Shown here one piece after another: positions 1 to 7,984 of a stretch of 43,992 nt of DNA; position 1 is the stretch's first letter, and each line of letters starts with the position of its first letter. This DNA is from Desulfoferula sp040751985. GTDB taxonomy: Bacteria; Desulfobacterota; Desulfarculia; Desulfarculales; Desulfarculaceae. The DNA lies in assembly GCA_040751985.1 (NCBI GenBank), contig JBFMFU010000068.1, positions 1-43,992 on the forward strand. Reading direction: 5' to 3'. Below the pieces are notes generated by a model that saw only the letters and a list, made by a program, of their open reading frames with translations, did not search any database and was not told the DNA's origin. A program made the position numbers and the translations under genes.

Positions 1-1
1 C

Positions 2-115
2 ATCTTCCAGGCCGCCAGGGCAAGAGCCCGTGGGTACCGCAACTCCTTTACCTTCATCACCATGATCTATTTCATCGCCGCGCCGCTGGGAGAACTAATT
101 AAATTCCACAGCTAA
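2..115 (+). CDS. ISL3-like transposase, C-terminal end only
   Basis: The first 37 codons of the window read, in frame from base 2 to a TAA at 113-115, as a peptide with the core ARARARGYRNSFTFITMIYF. The R-A-R-G-Y-R ... F ... M-I-Y-F pattern is typical of the extreme C-terminus of ISL3-family DDE transposases. The rest of the gene lies outside the window, so intactness cannot be judged. Its stop lies about 170 bp from the tRNA-Leu 3' end. An AT-rich inverted repeat (156-161 with 168-173) lies between them and may belong to the IS end. The family call rests on a short match. Confidence 0.6.
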   Translation: MFQAARARARGYRNSFTFITMIYFIAAPLGELIKFHS

Positions 116-285
116 CGACGAAGAACCGAAAAAATCCACATAAATTCAACATAAGCACATACCAAGTTATGTGATTTCAATTGGATGCCATTTAGAAAAT
201 GCGTTCAGGGCTTCCCCCCTGCTTCCCCAAAAAAACAGGCGGCCAGCGCTAGAAGTTGACTGACCGCATAACTAATTGATTTTTT

Positions 286-373
286 TGGTGCCGGAGGTGA
301 GACTCGAACTCACAAGGCCACGAGGACCGGGGGATTTTGAGTCCCCTGCGTCTACCACTTTCGCCACTCCGGC
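286..373 (-). tRNA. tRNA-Leu (anticodon CAA)
   Basis: The minus strand folds as a class II tRNA. The acceptor stem GCCGGAG (373-367) pairs with CTCCGGC (296-290), followed by discriminator A and an encoded CCA (288-286). The D-arm carries GGTAGACGC, the anticodon stem is GGGGA/TCCCC with loop CTCAAAA, and the T-arm contains GTTCGAGTC. Loop positions 34-36 read CAA, which decodes UUG (Leu). A long variable arm, as expected for leucine tRNA, lies between the anticodon and T arms. Confidence 0.95.
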
Positions 374-536
374 GCCAACGCCCTTTTATAGAGCCCGGGC
401 CGCCTTAGGTCAAGGGCAACCTCGGCACCGCGCGTCCCGCCCCGGGGCCGCGGGCCACAAAACCGCTTGTGCGCGGCCCGCCGCCGGGTTATAAAAACGA
501 ATCTGCGCCTTCAGCCCTTTAGGTCAGGATAGCAGC

Positions 537-1088
537 ATGCAGCCCGGCCCGGCCCAGACCGTGTGCGACGCCTCCCAGGTAAGCCAGCTTTTGCAGGCCA
601 TGGCCCAGGCCGTGCTCCAGGCCCACCCCGACCCCCAGGCTCTGTGTCTGGTGGGCATCCGCACCGGCGGCGAGTTTCTGGCCCGTCGCCTGCAAAAGCT
701 CCTGGCCCAGCGCCTGGGCGCGGCGCCGGACACCGGGGTCATGGACATCACCCTGTACCGCGACGATTGGACCCTGTTGCACAGCCGGCCCAAGGTGGGC
801 AGCACCACCATCGACTTCGAGATCGAGGGTCGGGTGGTGCTGCTGGTGGACGACGTGCTCTACACCGGGCGCACGGTGCGCGCGGCCCTGGACGCGCTCA
901 TGGACTTCGGCCGGGCCCGGCGCATCGAGCTGGCGGTGCTCATAGACCGCGGCGGCCGCGAGCTGCCCATCCAGCCCGATTACGTGGGGCTGACCGTGCA
1001 GGGCCAGGCGGGCGAGGTGATCGAGGTGCTGCTCAGCGAGCGGGGCTACCCGGCCGACGGTGTGGTCCGCCTGGCCCGCCCGGCTTAG
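537..1088 (+). CDS. pyrR: PyrR bifunctional regulator / uracil phosphoribosyltransferase
   Basis: 183-residue protein of the type I phosphoribosyltransferase fold. The PRPP loop is at about residues 100-113 (VVLLVDDVLYTGRT), preceded by LVGIRTGGEFLARRL and by the metal/substrate region VMDITLYRDDW. The DDVLYTGRTVRAALD stretch and a length near 180 are diagnostic for PyrR rather than for plain Upp. In the family, PyrR binds UMP/PRPP and, in many bacteria, attenuates pyr mRNAs; it can also convert uracil plus PRPP to UMP. No pyr genes or PyrR-binding leader are seen next to it, so its target is outside the window. The ATG at 537 follows a weak AGGATAG ribosome site. Confidence 0.93.
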   Translation: MQPGPAQTVCDASQVSQLLQAMAQAVLQAHPDPQALCLVGIRTGGEFLARRLQKLLAQRLGAAPDTGVMDITLYRDDWTLLHSRPKVGSTTIDFEIEGRVVLLVDDVLYTGRTVRAALDALMDFGRARRIELAVLIDRGGRELPIQPDYVGLTVQGQAGEVIEVLLSERGYPADGVVRLARPA

Positions 1089-1272
1089 TAAGCGCAGGTG
1101 TCCCTGCGGTCCGCAGCCGGGTGCGCGCTGGGCATAATGGCTCGGAGGCTGGCCGTAATCAGCCGAAAAAGCAAAAGGTTGGCATGCAGGGCCGTTTGGG
1201 TGCCTGTGCCTCGAGCACGCCTCGGAGCTTACTTGCCAAAGGACGGTTCTGGATTGTTCAAGATATTGGTGA

Positions 1273-1320
1273 GTTATATTATAAAAATGCATGAGGGCTC
1301 ATTCAGTGTTATATTATAAA
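1273..1320. repeat. Two direct copies of a palindromic 13-mer upstream of the Hdr operon
   Basis: GTTATATTATAAA occurs at 1273-1285 and again at 1308-1320, 35 bp apart. The core TTATA-T-TATAA is itself a perfect palindrome around one base. Both copies lie just upstream of the proposed -35 at 1329, in otherwise gene-free DNA (1089-1453). This layout suggests paired operator sites, but the binding protein is unknown. The rest of the 365-bp gap between pyrR and hdrA shows only the promoter and Rex-like box listed next; no RNA gene was recognised. Confidence 0.5.
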
Positions 1321-1328
1321 CACAACGC

Positions 1329-1358
1329 TTGACATATTTCCTGGATTATGCGTTAAAA
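1329..1358 (+). promoter_or_regulatory. Sigma70-like promoter of the hdr operon
   Basis: A perfect -35 TTGACA at 1329-1334 is followed after 18 bp by the AT-rich -10 candidate TTAAAA (1353-1358). Transcription would begin near 1365, giving a leader of about 90 nt before the hdrA ATG at 1454. The -10 is a weak match, so the assignment is tentative. Confidence 0.5.
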
Positions 1359-1365
1359 ATAAAGC

Positions 1366-1383
1366 TTGTGAAGAGGGCAACAA
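1366..1383 (+). promoter_or_regulatory. Candidate Rex (NADH/NAD+ sensor) operator
   Basis: TTGTGAAGAGGGCAACAA (18 bp) matches the Rex consensus TTGTGAA-N4-TTnACAA in all of the left half and in the ACAA end of the right half; two right-half T positions differ. It covers the expected transcription start of the hdr operon, which is where a repressor site should be. Rex control would suit an NADH-linked complex, but the match is imperfect and no rex gene is in the window. Confidence 0.4.
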
Positions 1384-1453
1384 GGCCTTCTTTGCGCTAG
1401 AAAAACCATGATCTTACTCGTGATCCACACCCTTAACCGTGTGAGGTAGCTTC

Positions 1454-4400
1454 ATGGCTGCAGCCAAGCAGGTGACCGGGGCGGTGATGGTGGTGGGCGG
1501 CGGCATCGCTGGTATGCAGGCCGCCCTGGACCTGGCCAACTCGGGCTACTACGTCTATCTGGTGGAAAAGAGCCCAGCCATTGGTGGGGTCATGTCCCAA
1601 CTGGACAAGACCTTCCCCACCAATGACTGTGCGATGTGAATTATCTCGCCTAAACTGGTCGAGGTCGGCCGGCATATAAATATTGAGCTCCTGACCCTCA
1701 GCGAGGTGCAGGATATTCAAGGCGAGGAAGGCGACTTTACGGTTAAGGTCGTCACGCACCCGCGCTATGTGGACGTGGACAAGTGCATTGCCTGCGGCGC
1801 CTGCGCGGAGAAGTGCCCCAAGCGCGTAGCCAACGAGTACAACGCGGGCCTGAACAAGCGCAAGGCCGCCTACGTGCAGTATGCCCAGGCGGTGCCCCTG
1901 AAGTACGCCATCGACTCCCCCAACTGCCTGTACTTCCTCAAGGGCAAGTGCAAGGCCTGCCAGAAGTTCTGCCCCACGGGCGCGGTGAACTACGAGCAGG
2001 AGGAGCTGACCCGCGACATCAAGGTGGGCTCGGTGATTATCTCTGCCGGGTTCAAGCCCTTTGATCCCTCGCGCTATGTGCAGTATTCCTACGCCAACTT
2101 CCCCAACGTGGTCACGGCCCTGGAGTTCGAGCGCATCCTGGCCGCCAGCGGTCCCTGGATGGGCCACCTGGTGCGGCCCAGCGACGAGGCCGAGCCCAAG
2201 AAGATCGCCTGGATCCAGTGCGTGGGCAGCCGCGACGTGAACGCCTGCGATCACCCCTACTGCTCGGCGGTGTGCTGCATGTACGCCATCAAGGAGGCCG
2301 TGATCGCCAAGGAGCACTCCAAGGCGGGCCTGGACGCGGCCATCTTCTTCATGGACATGCGCACCTTCGGCAAGGATTTCGAGAAGTACTACGACCACGC
2401 CAAGGAAGAGGGGGTGCGCTTCATCCGCAGCCGCATCCACTCCATCAGCGAGACGCCCAACAAGTCGCTGCGCATCGAGTACGCCAGCGAGGACGGCCGG
2501 GCCATGCTGGAGGAGTTCGACCTAGTGGTGCTCAGCCAGGGCCTGGAGACCTCTCCCCAGACCATCGAGCTGTGCCAGAAGCTGGGCATCGAGCTCAACG
2601 ACAGCAGCTTCATCGACACCAGCTGCTTCGCCCCGGTGGCCACCAGCCGGCCGGGCGTGTACGTCTGCGGGGCCCTGGCCGGGCCCAAGGACATCCCCCT
2701 ATCGGTGATGGAGGCCTCGGCGGCGGCCTGCGCCGCGGCCGGCAAGCTCAGCCCGGCCCGCGGCACCCTGGCCAAGGAGCAGGAGGTGCCGCCGCAGAAG
2801 AACGTGGCCGGCGACACCCCGCGCATCGGCGTGTTCGTCTGCTCCTGCGGCATCAACATCGCCGGCGTGGTGGACGTGCAGGCCGTGGCCGAGTACGCCC
2901 GCAGCCTGCCCTACGTGGCCTACGTGGAAAACAACATGTTCACCTGCTCCCAGGACACCCAGGACAAGATGACCGCGGTGATCCAGGAGCAGAACCTCAA
3001 CCGGGTGGTGGTGGCCGCCTGCACCCCGCGCACCCACGAGCCCCTGTTCCAGGAGACCTTGGTCAACGCCGGCCTGAACCGCTACCTGTTCGACATGGCC
3101 AACATCCGCAACCAGAACTCCTGGGTGCACTCCGGCGAGCCCGAGGCGGCCACCGAGAAGGCCAAGGACCTGGTGCGCATGGCCGTGGCCAAGGCCGCCC
3201 TGCTGCAGCCCCTGTCCGAGGTGCAGCTGGAGGTGGAGCCCTCGGCCCTGGTCATCGGCGGCGGCGTGGCGGGCATGAACGCGGCCCTGGAGCTGGCCGG
3301 CCAAGGCTACAAGACCCACCTGGTGGAGCGCGACAGCGTGCTGGGCGGCAACGCCCGCCTGCTCCGGGTCACGGCCCAGAACGACCAGGTGGCCCCCTAC
3401 CTGGCCGACCTGGAGGCCCGCGTGCAGGCCGAGCCCAACATCAGCCTGCACCTGGGCACCACCATCAAGGACGTGGAAGGCTTCGTGGGCAACTTCAAGA
3501 CCACCCTGGCCGGCGAGGCCGGCGAAGAGGTGGTGGAGCACGGCGCGGCCATCATCGCCACGGGCGCGGCCGAGTACAAGCCCATTGAGTACCTGTATGG
3601 CCAGAATCCCAAGGTCATGACCCACCTGGAGATAGACGGCGCCCTGGCCAGCGGGGAACTGGACCCCAAGAAGGTTAACTCCCTGGTCATGATCCAGTGC
3701 GTGGGCTCCCGCGAGCCCGAGCGCCCCTACTGCTCCAAGGTCTGCTGCACCCACTCGGTGGAGACGGCCCTGCACTTCAAAAAGGAGAACCCGGACTGCC
3801 AGGTGGTGGTGCTCTACCGCGACATCCGCACCTTCGGCCGCCGGGAGCTCCTGTACAAGGAGGCCCGCAGCAAGGGCGTCTTGTTCGTGCGCTTCGGCCT
3901 GGAGCACAAGCCCAAGGTGGAGGCCACGGATAAGGGTCTGGCGGTGACGGTGCGCGACCACGTGCTGGGCCGCGACCTTCTTATTGAGGCGGACCTGGTA
4001 GGTCTGGCCAGCGCCATCGTCAGCCACCGCTCCGAGGAGTTGGCCCAGATGTTCAAGGTGCCCCTGGACGCCGACGGCTGGTTCCTGGAGGCCCACCAGA
4101 AGCTCCGTCCGGTGGACTTCGCCACCGACGGCGTGTTCATGGCCGGCCTGGCCCACTATCCCAAGCCCTTGGAGGAGGCGGTGGCCCAGGCCCAGGCCGC
4201 GGTGGCCCGGGCGGTGACGGTGCTGTCGGCCAAGAAGATGATGCTGCCGGGCACCGTGGCCTGGATCGACCAGAGCAAGTGCGTGGGCTGCGGCGTGTGC
4301 TGGACGGTCTGCCCCTACCAGGCCATCACCCAGGACGACAAGGGCCTGGCCGTGGTCAACGAGGCCCTGTGCAAGGGCTGCGGCACCTGCGTGGCCTCCT

Positions 4401-4471
4401 GCCGCTCGGGCGCGCCCAACCTGCGCGGCTTCAGCAACCAGGACGTGATGGCCCAGATCATGGCCATGTAG
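1454..4471 (+). CDS. hdrA: HdrA, FAD/iron-sulfur electron-bifurcating subunit, selenocysteine-containing (UGA at 1637-1639)
   Basis: Read through one UGA, this is a 1005-residue HdrA with two tandem FAD modules. Module 1 has the nucleotide motif VVGGGIAGMQAALDLA near residue 10 and reaches TNDCAM-Sec62-IISPKLVEVGRH, where relatives have cysteine. Two [4Fe-4S] motifs follow (C111-C114-C117-C121; C158, C166, C169, C173). A second HdrA-like half begins near residue 460 (VFVCSCGINIAG), with G602-x-G604-x-x-G607. A ferredoxin pair closes the protein (C943/946/949/953; C973/976/979/983). HdrA FAD is the site of flavin-based electron bifurcation in Hdr complexes. Start: ATG at 1454 with GAGG 8 bp upstream. 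If UGA were a stop, only a 61-residue stub would form, and the 921-codon remainder would have no evident start signal. A hairpin directly follows the UGA. Confidence 0.9.
1640..1665 (+). promoter_or_regulatory. Putative bacterial SECIS hairpin in hdrA
   Basis: Immediately after the UGA, 1643-1648 (AUCUCG) pairs with 1660-1665 (CGAGGU, one G-U). After a single bulged U (1659), CC (1649-1650) pairs with GG (1657-1658), closing the 6-nt loop UAAACU. A short hairpin with a bulged U close behind the UGA is the architecture read by SelB in bacteria. The fold was made by eye; no energy was computed. Confidence 0.55.
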
Positions 4472-4491
4472 AGAAACGGCGGGATAAGCCC

Positions 4492-4932
4492 ATGAGCGAA
4501 AACCCAGAGTTCCAGCCGCGCATAGCGGCCTTCCTGTGCAACTGGTGCTCCTACGGCGCGGCCGACCTGGCCGGGGTGAGCCGGTTGCAGTATCCGCCCA
4601 ACATCCACGTGATCCGCATCCCCTGCACGGGCCGCATGAGCCCCAAGTTCATCCTGCAGGCCTTCCGCCAGGGGATTGACGGGGTCTGGGTCAGCGGCTG
4701 ACACCCGGGCGACTGCCACTATATTGCTGGCAACATGTTCGCCCGGCGGCGGTTCGCCGTCCTGAAGAACCTCCTGGAGTACGTGGGTATTGAACCTGGC
4801 CGGCTGCACTTCTCCTGGATCTCCTCGGCCGAGGCGACCAAGTTCCAGGAGACGGTGCTCGCAGTCACCGAGGCGGTCAAGGCCTTGGGCCCGGCCAAGC
4901 ACATGATTAAAGACATCCGAAAGGTAGCCTGA
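4492..4932 (+). CDS. mvhD: MvhD/FlxD-type [2Fe-2S] subunit, selenocysteine-containing (UGA at 4699-4701)
   Basis: 146 residues with Sec70. The N-terminus FLCNWCSYGAADLAGVSR and the core HVIRIPCTGRMSP are hallmark MvhD sequence. The family motif G-C-H-P-G-D-C-H-Y appears here as G-UGA-H-P-G-D-C-H-Y followed by IAGN, so the UGA replaces the first cysteine of a ligand pair. MvhD passes electrons from a hydrogenase or NADH module to HdrA; in Flx-Hdr operons the equivalent is FlxD. The methanogen homologue VhuD is a known selenoprotein, which supports the reading. Start: ATG 4492, 20 bp after hdrA. Its final TGA overlaps the next gene's ATG (4932). Without Sec, only 69 residues would be made and the conserved C-terminal half lost. 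Confidence 0.9.
4705..4746 (+). promoter_or_regulatory. Putative SECIS hairpin in mvhD
   Basis: Three bases after the UGA, CCGGGCGA (4705-4712) is perfectly complementary to UCGCCCGG (4739-4746). Inside it, UGCCA (4714-4718) pairs with UGGCA (4728-4732), closing a 9-nt loop CUAUAUUGC, with an asymmetric internal loop between the stems. The strong two-part stem inside coding sequence is the best-formed of the three candidates. Found by inspection only. Confidence 0.6.
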
Positions 4933-5903
4933 TGTCCACAACCCAAGAGATAGCCGCCCAGATTAGGGAGGCTGCCAAGCGCCTGCTGAGCGAGGGCAAG
5001 GTGGACTGCGTGATTGGGTTTGCCCAGGGCACGGTGCCCATGCGCGACTACCCCTACTTCGCCTACACCCCCGAGGAGGCGGAGAACCTCACCTGGTCCC
5101 GCTTCTGCTGCAATAACCTGTCCAACTTCCTGATCCGCCGGCCCAAGGGCGAAAAGGACAAGGTGGCCATCGTGGCCCAGGGCTGCGTGAGCCGCAACAT
5201 CGTGGGGCTGATCAAAGAAAACCAGATCACCCGCGACCAGGTGTACATCCTGGGCGTGGCCAGCCCGGGCATGGTGGACCGCAACAAGGTGCAGGCCCTG
5301 TTCCCCCTCAAGACCATCACCGAGGTCATTGAGGACGGCGACGACCTGATCGTCAAGGGCATGGGCTTCGAGGAGCGGGTGCCCACCAAGACCGTGCTGC
5401 GGCAGAACTGCTACACCTGCGTGATGCGCAACCCGGTGATCAAGGACGAGATGATCGGCGAGGAGTCGGCGCTCACCCACGGCGGCAACATTGACAAGGT
5501 GGCCGCGCCCTGGGAGAAGCTGGGCCCCGAGGAGCGCTGGGCGGCCTTCCAGGAGGAGTTCAAGGACTGCATCCGCTGCTACGCCTGCCGCGACGCCTGC
5601 CCCCTTTGCTACTGCCACGTCTGCTTCGTGGACGAGGCCCGGCCCCAGTGGTGCGGCAAGACCCAGGAGGAGGCCGACGTGGCCACCTTCCACATCCTGC
5701 GGGCCTTCCACTGCGCCGGCCGCTGCACCGACTGCGGGGCCTGCGAGAGCGCCTGCCCGGTGGGCATCAAGATGCGCAAGCTCACCAGCAAGATCGAAAA
5801 GGATATCCGCGAGCTCTACGGCTACACCCCGGGCATGGACCTGAAGAGCACGCCGCCGCTTTCGGTGTACAAGCCCAACGACCCCCAGGAATTCATCAAG
5901 TAG
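4932..5903 (+). CDS. Flx-type iron-sulfur protein, FrhB/FdhB-like with two C-terminal [4Fe-4S] motifs
   Basis: 323 residues. The N-terminal two-thirds (about 1-200: VDCVIGFAQGTVPMRDYP, VAIVAQGCVSRNIVGLIKEN, RQNCYTC) resembles the F420-hydrogenase/formate-dehydrogenase beta-subunit type seen beside Hdr operons. The C-terminal part carries C213-C216-C219-C223P and C265-C268-C271-C275P, each a [4Fe-4S] site, with extra Cys nearby (C261, LCYCHVC). Its position between mvhD and the AsrA-like gene matches the Fe-S subunits FlxB/FlxC of FlxABCD-HdrABC complexes, where they wire the NAD(P)H flavoprotein to HdrA. The start overlaps the mvhD stop (ATGA), so translation is coupled. Which Flx letter applies is uncertain. 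Confidence 0.75.
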   Translation: MSTTQEIAAQIREAAKRLLSEGKVDCVIGFAQGTVPMRDYPYFAYTPEEAENLTWSRFCCNNLSNFLIRRPKGEKDKVAIVAQGCVSRNIVGLIKENQITRDQVYILGVASPGMVDRNKVQALFPLKTITEVIEDGDDLIVKGMGFEERVPTKTVLRQNCYTCVMRNPVIKDEMIGEESALTHGGNIDKVAAPWEKLGPEERWAAFQEEFKDCIRCYACRDACPLCYCHVCFVDEARPQWCGKTQEEADVATFHILRAFHCAGRCTDCGACESACPVGIKMRKLTSKIEKDIRELYGYTPGMDLKSTPPLSVYKPNDPQEFIK

Positions 5904-5912
5904 GAGCTAGCC

Positions 5913-6941
5913 ATGGCTGACAAGATACTGGCCAAAGACAAGCTGGGGGAGTTCCTGGGCAAGCTCAAGAAGGACCGCCAGGTGTTCGGACCCCAGAACG
6001 TGGAGGGCAAGGCCCAGTGGGCGCCTCTGGAGGCGGACGAGACCCTGCTCTGGGAGTTCGCCAACACCCACCTGTCGCCCAAGGACTTCTTCTTCCCCCA
6101 GACCGAGTGCATGATGCGCTTCGTGAACCAGGCCTCGGACGAGCAGGGCATGATCATGCAGGCCGAGCCGGAGCTGCCCCAGCCCCGGGCACTGGTGAAC
6201 ATCCGCCCCTGCGACGCCAAGGCCATGCAGGTGCTGGACCTGATCTTCGTGCAGGACCAGATGACCAACGACTTCTACTGGCGGGACAAGCGGGAGAAGA
6301 CCCTCTTGGTGGGCCTGGCCTGCAACGATCCTTGCCCCACCTGCTTCTGCACCTCCATGAACTGCGGGCCCCACTCCACCACCGGCCTGGACGCCCTGAT
6401 GGTGGACCTGGGCGATAAGCTGCTGCTGACCACCCTCACCGACAAGGCCCAGGCCCTGGCCGAGGGCCTGCCCGACGCCAGCAAGGCCGACCTGGCCAAG
6501 GCCGCCGAGCTAAAGAAGGCCGCCGAGAAGAGCATCGCCTCCAATGTTGGCATGGACAAGGTCAACGCCCGCGAGCTGATGGAGCTGTACGAGCTGCCCA
6601 TGTGGAACCGGGTGCACGAGTCCTGCCTCAACTGCGGCACCTGCACCTATTGCTGCCCCACCTGCCACTGCTTCGATATCCAGGACGAGGTGCAGGGCAC
6701 CATCGGCCGCCGGGTGCGCAACTGGGACAACTGCATGAGCTGGCTGTTCACGGTGCACGGCACCGGCCACAACCCCCGCGGCACCAAGAAGGACCGGGTG
6801 CGCCAGCGCTTCATGCACAAGTTCAAGTACATCCCCATGAAACGCGGCGGCGAGATCGGCTGCGTGGGCTGCGGCCGCTGCGTGCTGCTGTGCCCGGTGA
6901 ACATAGACGTGCGCCGCCTCGTCAATGACATGAACGCCTAG
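5913..6941 (+). CDS. AsrA-like 4Fe-4S dicluster protein (FlxB/C type)
   Basis: 342 residues, related to anaerobic sulfite reductase subunit A and to the beta subunit of sulfhydrogenases. Visible signs are LVNIRPCDAKAMQVLD, the Cys-rich CNDPCPTCFCTSMNCGP, then C-terminal ferredoxin motifs SCLNCGTCTYCCPTCHCFD and GCVGCGRCVLLCPVNID. In such complexes it carries electrons between the NAD(P)H-oxidising AsrB-like flavoprotein encoded next and the partner subunits. The ATG at 5913 lies 9 bp after the previous stop with GGAG just before it. No sulfite reductase catalytic subunit (AsrC or siroheme protein) is nearby, so a Flx role is inferred rather than sulfite reduction. Confidence 0.85.
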   Translation: MADKILAKDKLGEFLGKLKKDRQVFGPQNVEGKAQWAPLEADETLLWEFANTHLSPKDFFFPQTECMMRFVNQASDEQGMIMQAEPELPQPRALVNIRPCDAKAMQVLDLIFVQDQMTNDFYWRDKREKTLLVGLACNDPCPTCFCTSMNCGPHSTTGLDALMVDLGDKLLLTTLTDKAQALAEGLPDASKADLAKAAELKKAAEKSIASNVGMDKVNARELMELYELPMWNRVHESCLNCGTCTYCCPTCHCFDIQDEVQGTIGRRVRNWDNCMSWLFTVHGTGHNPRGTKKDRVRQRFMHKFKYIPMKRGGEIGCVGCGRCVLLCPVNIDVRRLVNDMNA

Positions 6942-6959
6942 CCCAAAGGCCATATAGCT

Positions 6960-7799
6960 ATGCGAAACACCTACATACCTTATCCGGTGCGCATCAAGAA
7001 GGCCCAAATAGCCACCGAGGACAAGCAGCTGAAGACCTTCCTGCTGGAGTTCCTCAAGGCCGAGGACGCCAAGGCCTTTGACTACATGCCCGGCCAGTTC
7101 GCCGAGCTGAGCGTCAGCGGCTACGGCGAGATACCCATCGGCATCGCCTCCAGCCCCACCGAGGGCGACGACCTGCTGTTCACGGTCAATAAGGTGGGCC
7201 ACGTCTCCACCCGCCTGCACAACATGCGCGAGGGCGACGTGATGGGGGTGCGCGGCCCCCTGGGCAACAGCTACCCCCTCAAGGCCATGGAGGGCAAGAA
7301 CATCGTAATCGTGGCCGGCGGCTTCGCCGTTACCACCCTGCGCTCCACCATGGTCTGGCTGCTGCACCCGGACCACCGCGGCAAGTACGGGGACATCACC
7401 TTCGTCTACGGCGCACGCACGCCTGGGCTGCTGCTGTACGAGGACGAGTGGCGCCAGTGGCAGAAGCGCGACGATGTCAATTGCGCCATCACCATCGACC
7501 GCCCGGTGGAGGGCTGGGACGGCATGGTGGGCTTCGTGCCCGCGGTGTGCGAGCAGTTGGCGCCCAAGCCCGACAACGCCGTGGCCTTCATCTGCGGCCC
7601 GCCGGTGATGATCCGCTTCACCCAGCCCGTGTTCGACAAGCTGGGCTGGCAGCCGGAGCAGATCATCATGAGCCTGGAAAACCGCATGAAATGCGGCATC
7701 GGCATCTGCGGCCGCTGCAACGTGGGGCCCGAGTACGTGTGCAAGGACGGCCCGGTGTTTACCAAGGCGCAGCTGGACAAGCTGCCCAAGGAGTACTAA
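6960..7799 (+). CDS. AsrB/FlxA-like FAD/NAD(P)H-binding oxidoreductase
   Basis: 279 residues of the ferredoxin-NADP reductase superfamily. The FAD-binding beta-barrel (about 1-105) has YMPGQFAELSV and IGIASSP in place of the usual RxYS motif. The NAD(P) domain follows (IVIVAGGFAVTTLRS, then FVYGARTPGLLLYEDE and FICGPPVMI). The C-terminus has MKCGIGICGRCNVG ... YVCKDGPVF, the four-cysteine [2Fe-2S] site of AsrB/HydG/PyrK-type proteins. It should oxidise or reduce NAD(H) or NADP(H) and is the likely pyridine-nucleotide entry point of the Hdr complex. It starts 18 bp after the AsrA-like gene with AAAGG upstream. Cofactor preference cannot be told from sequence. Confidence 0.88.
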   Translation: MRNTYIPYPVRIKKAQIATEDKQLKTFLLEFLKAEDAKAFDYMPGQFAELSVSGYGEIPIGIASSPTEGDDLLFTVNKVGHVSTRLHNMREGDVMGVRGPLGNSYPLKAMEGKNIVIVAGGFAVTTLRSTMVWLLHPDHRGKYGDITFVYGARTPGLLLYEDEWRQWQKRDDVNCAITIDRPVEGWDGMVGFVPAVCEQLAPKPDNAVAFICGPPVMIRFTQPVFDKLGWQPEQIIMSLENRMKCGIGICGRCNVGPEYVCKDGPVFTKAQLDKLPKEY

Positions 7800-7984
7800 T
7801 TCACAATCCTCGGCCTTGGGCGTGGATATAGTTTGCACCCAGGGTCTTATTAGGATAGGTTAGCGAGTGAAAAGCGGCCGGTGCATGCCCTGGACCCATG
7901 GCGCCGCTGGCCAGCCGATAGAAGCCAAAGCCAGGGGCGGGGTCCCGCCGCCCGCCCGAGTTTTGACATCCGGAGAGAAAACCG

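Noticed and set aside
1098..1319. 73-residue frame between pyrR and hdrA
   Set aside because: No family features, composition unlike a protein, and it overlaps the palindromic repeats upstream of the promoter.
1454..1639. 61-residue frame as a separate small gene, with hdrA starting at 1706
   Set aside because: The short frame ends exactly at a conserved cysteine position of HdrA and the same frame resumes directly after the UGA with conserved HdrA sequence, so one Sec-containing gene is the simpler reading.
7800..7984. Internal promoter or terminator between the FlxA-like and HdrD-like genes
   Set aside because: A TTGCAC with a poor -10 and a short GC-rich hairpin near 7935-7960 are visible, but both are too weak to call; the genes belong together functionally.
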